In this document: in pieces, positions 63,012 through 64,000 of the stretch | Position numbering within the stretch: the stretch's first letter is position 1 | How the letters are laid out: each line of letters starts with the position of its first letter | NCBI RefSeq assembly: GCF_020103695.1 | Contig: NZ_JAHXBF010000008.1 | Location: 124,001 to 188,000 of the forward strand | Source: Hyalangium versicolor | Lineage (GTDB): Bacteria > Myxococcota > Myxococcia > Myxococcales > Myxococcaceae | Length of the DNA stretch: 64,000 nt | Direction: 5' to 3' | Notes under the pieces: model-generated | The model's input: the letters and a program-made list of their open reading frames with translations, nothing else | The model's database searches: none | Told to the model about the DNA's origin: nothing | Position numbers and translations under genes: made by a program

Positions 63012-63314
63012 CTACAGCTTGGGGGAGAGCGGGTCGACCTCGGCCAGCAGCTTGGTCATCCGCGCCTCGTCGATGCGGGACACGATGCGCTGCTGCTCGT
63101 GCACGTCGCGCACCGTCTTGGCCAGGCTGAAGGTGGAGCCCACGGTGAAGAGCATCCCCATGCCCAGGAAAGACTTCATCCAGCCATCCACCGGGAGGAA
63201 CCAGACCCCCATGGCCGTCACGCCCACGGCGAGGATCCAGGAGACCCAGGTCTGGACGACCCAGGCGTTGCTGTGGGCGGGCTGGATGGCTTGGGTATTG
63301 GGGGCGCGGCTCAT
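63012..63314 (-). CDS. YiaA/YiaB-family inner membrane protein
   Basis: 100 residues from the ATG at 63314. Two helices (WVSWILAVGVTAMGVWFLPV and SFLGMGMLFTVGSTFSLAKT) are followed by a cytoplasmic helix (VRDVHEQQRIVSRIDEARM). This two-helix unit with the final KTVRDxHE motif is the YiaA/YiaB domain. Function unknown, often linked to stress responses. It is convergent with the esterase gene and divergent from the LysR regulator. Confidence 0.85.
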   Translation of the reverse strand: MSRAPNTQAIQPAHSNAWVVQTWVSWILAVGVTAMGVWFLPVDGWMKSFLGMGMLFTVGSTFSLAKTVRDVHEQQRIVSRIDEARMTKLLAEVDPLSPKL

Positions 63315-63416
63315 GGGATTCCTCCGGGGTTCGGTTGCGTTGACGGGAAGAAGAGTGCCCCTTTTCTTCGCCAACTGCATGGAACTAATCCATGGCCATT
63401 CGATAACGTGGGGTGA

Positions 63417-64000
63417 ATGATTCAGCTCCAGCGGCTCGAAGGCTTCTACTGGGTGGCGAAGTGCGAGGGCTATGCACGCGCCGCCCGTTCGTTTCCGTAC
63501 CCCATCACCCAGCCCGGCGTGCACCAGCAGGTGAAGCGGCTGGAGACCGAGATGGGCGTGCGGCTCTTCGAGCGGGTGGGGAAGGACCGCGTCGTCCTCA
63601 CGTCCGAGGGCCGCGCGCTCTACTCCTACGTCGCGCCCTTCCTGGAGGGACTGCCCGTCGTGGAGCGCTCGCTGCGCTCGGGCGAGGTGGGTGGGCGCTT
63701 GCGCATCCATGCCTCGGGCCATGTGCTCCGCTACCTGCTGCCCCCGTGGCTGCGGCGGTTGCACAGCCAGCGGCTCGATATCGAGGTGGAGCTCTTCGAG
63801 GCCAAGGTCCCCGCGGTGGAGCTCGTGCGCTCGGGAGATGCGGACCTGCTGGTGGACCACCTGTCCGAACTCCCCAGGGATCTCGAGACACGCAAGGTGG
63901 GCAGCACGCGCCCCTTCCTCGTGTTCCCCTCCAACCACGCGCTCGCCCGGAAGGGCCCGGTGGATCCCCGGCAACTCGGGGATGAGCCCTTCATCGCCTA
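63417..64000 (+). CDS. LysR-family transcriptional regulator (partial, cut by window end)
   Basis: The first 194 residues from ATG 63417. The N-terminal winged helix-turn-helix is clear (LEGFYWVAKCEGYARAARSF, then ITQPGVHQQVKRLETEMGVR and LFERVGKD), followed by the start of the substrate-binding domain (GGRLRIHASGHVLRYLLPPW, then FEAKVPAVELVRSGDADLLV). LysR regulators often control a divergent gene, here the YiaA/YiaB-like gene 102 bases away. The last part of the effector domain is outside the window. Confidence 0.85.
   Translation, partial: MIQLQRLEGFYWVAKCEGYARAARSFPYPITQPGVHQQVKRLETEMGVRLFERVGKDRVVLTSEGRALYSYVAPFLEGLPVVERSLRSGEVGGRLRIHASGHVLRYLLPPWLRRLHSQRLDIEVELFEAKVPAVELVRSGDADLLVDHLSELPRDLETRKVGSTRPFLVFPSNHALARKGPVDPRQLGDEPFIA

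Overview
The window looks like a chromosomal segment of a myxobacterium, probably from the Archangium/Cystobacter/Stigmatella/Hyalangium side of the order; this is inferred from content, not from a database match. Supporting signs are the very high GC with strong GC3 bias, frequent GTG/TTG starts coupled to the preceding stop codon, many secreted or lipidated proteins, a C-terminal Cys/hydrophobic/Arg tail of the MYXO-CTERM type on a giant kelch protein, Ser/Thr kinase debris and large multi-domain sensor kinases.

Layout. 1-9.6 kb: the end of an unknown gene, a conserved hypothetical protein, a multi-PAS/GAF sensor kinase, a Mg2+-type P-type ATPase overlapping a flippase-like membrane protein, and two exported proteins of unknown role. 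9.6-12.0 kb: small accessory genes, a Ser/Thr kinase relic and an SDR. 12.2-24.8 kb: the main find, a single-strand, tightly coupled operon that looks like a reducing type II polyketide/fatty-acid assembly line. It has an ACP, a FabZ-like dehydratase, an MBL hydrolase, two ketosynthase/chain-length-factor pairs, a degenerate hotdog protein, a degenerate SDR and an intact FabG-like reductase. It continues with an ABC ATPase, an FtsX-type permease, a LolA-like periplasmic carrier and an outer-membrane protein. Each main enzyme class (KS, DH, KR) occurs as an intact copy plus a partner that lost its catalytic residues. The export genes suggest that a lipid-like polyene or fatty product is moved to the outer membrane.

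24.9-36.8 kb: accessory genes and decayed genes (DinB-like protein, secreted unknowns, PPC-domain lipoprotein, two secreted proteins sharing FN3 and lamin-tail domains, two VOC proteins counting the one at 44.4 kb, a lipoprotein with one CxxCH, and three broken genes). A three-copy dispersed repeat and a two-copy hairpin element lie here. 36.8-41.5 kb: a giant lipoprotein with 21 kelch repeats and four Ig-like repeats. 41.6-44.2 kb: an IS3-type transposase remnant next to a diheme protein resembling the rubber oxygenases RoxA/RoxB, with a multi-half-site operator upstream.

44.4-55.1 kb: small genes, then a complete cbb3 oxidase module (SafE-like protein divergent from ccoI-ccoS-ccoNO-ccoQ-ccoP-ccoG, followed by hemN). 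CcoN and CcoO are fused and CcoP carries only one heme. 55.2-64 kb: thioredoxin-fold protein, small methyltransferase-like protein, hybrid histidine kinase, two GT-C-like membrane proteins in an overlapping pair, an RluA-type pseudouridine synthase, a YqiA-like esterase, a YiaA/B protein, and a LysR regulator cut by the window edge. No rRNA, tRNA or CRISPR array was recognised.
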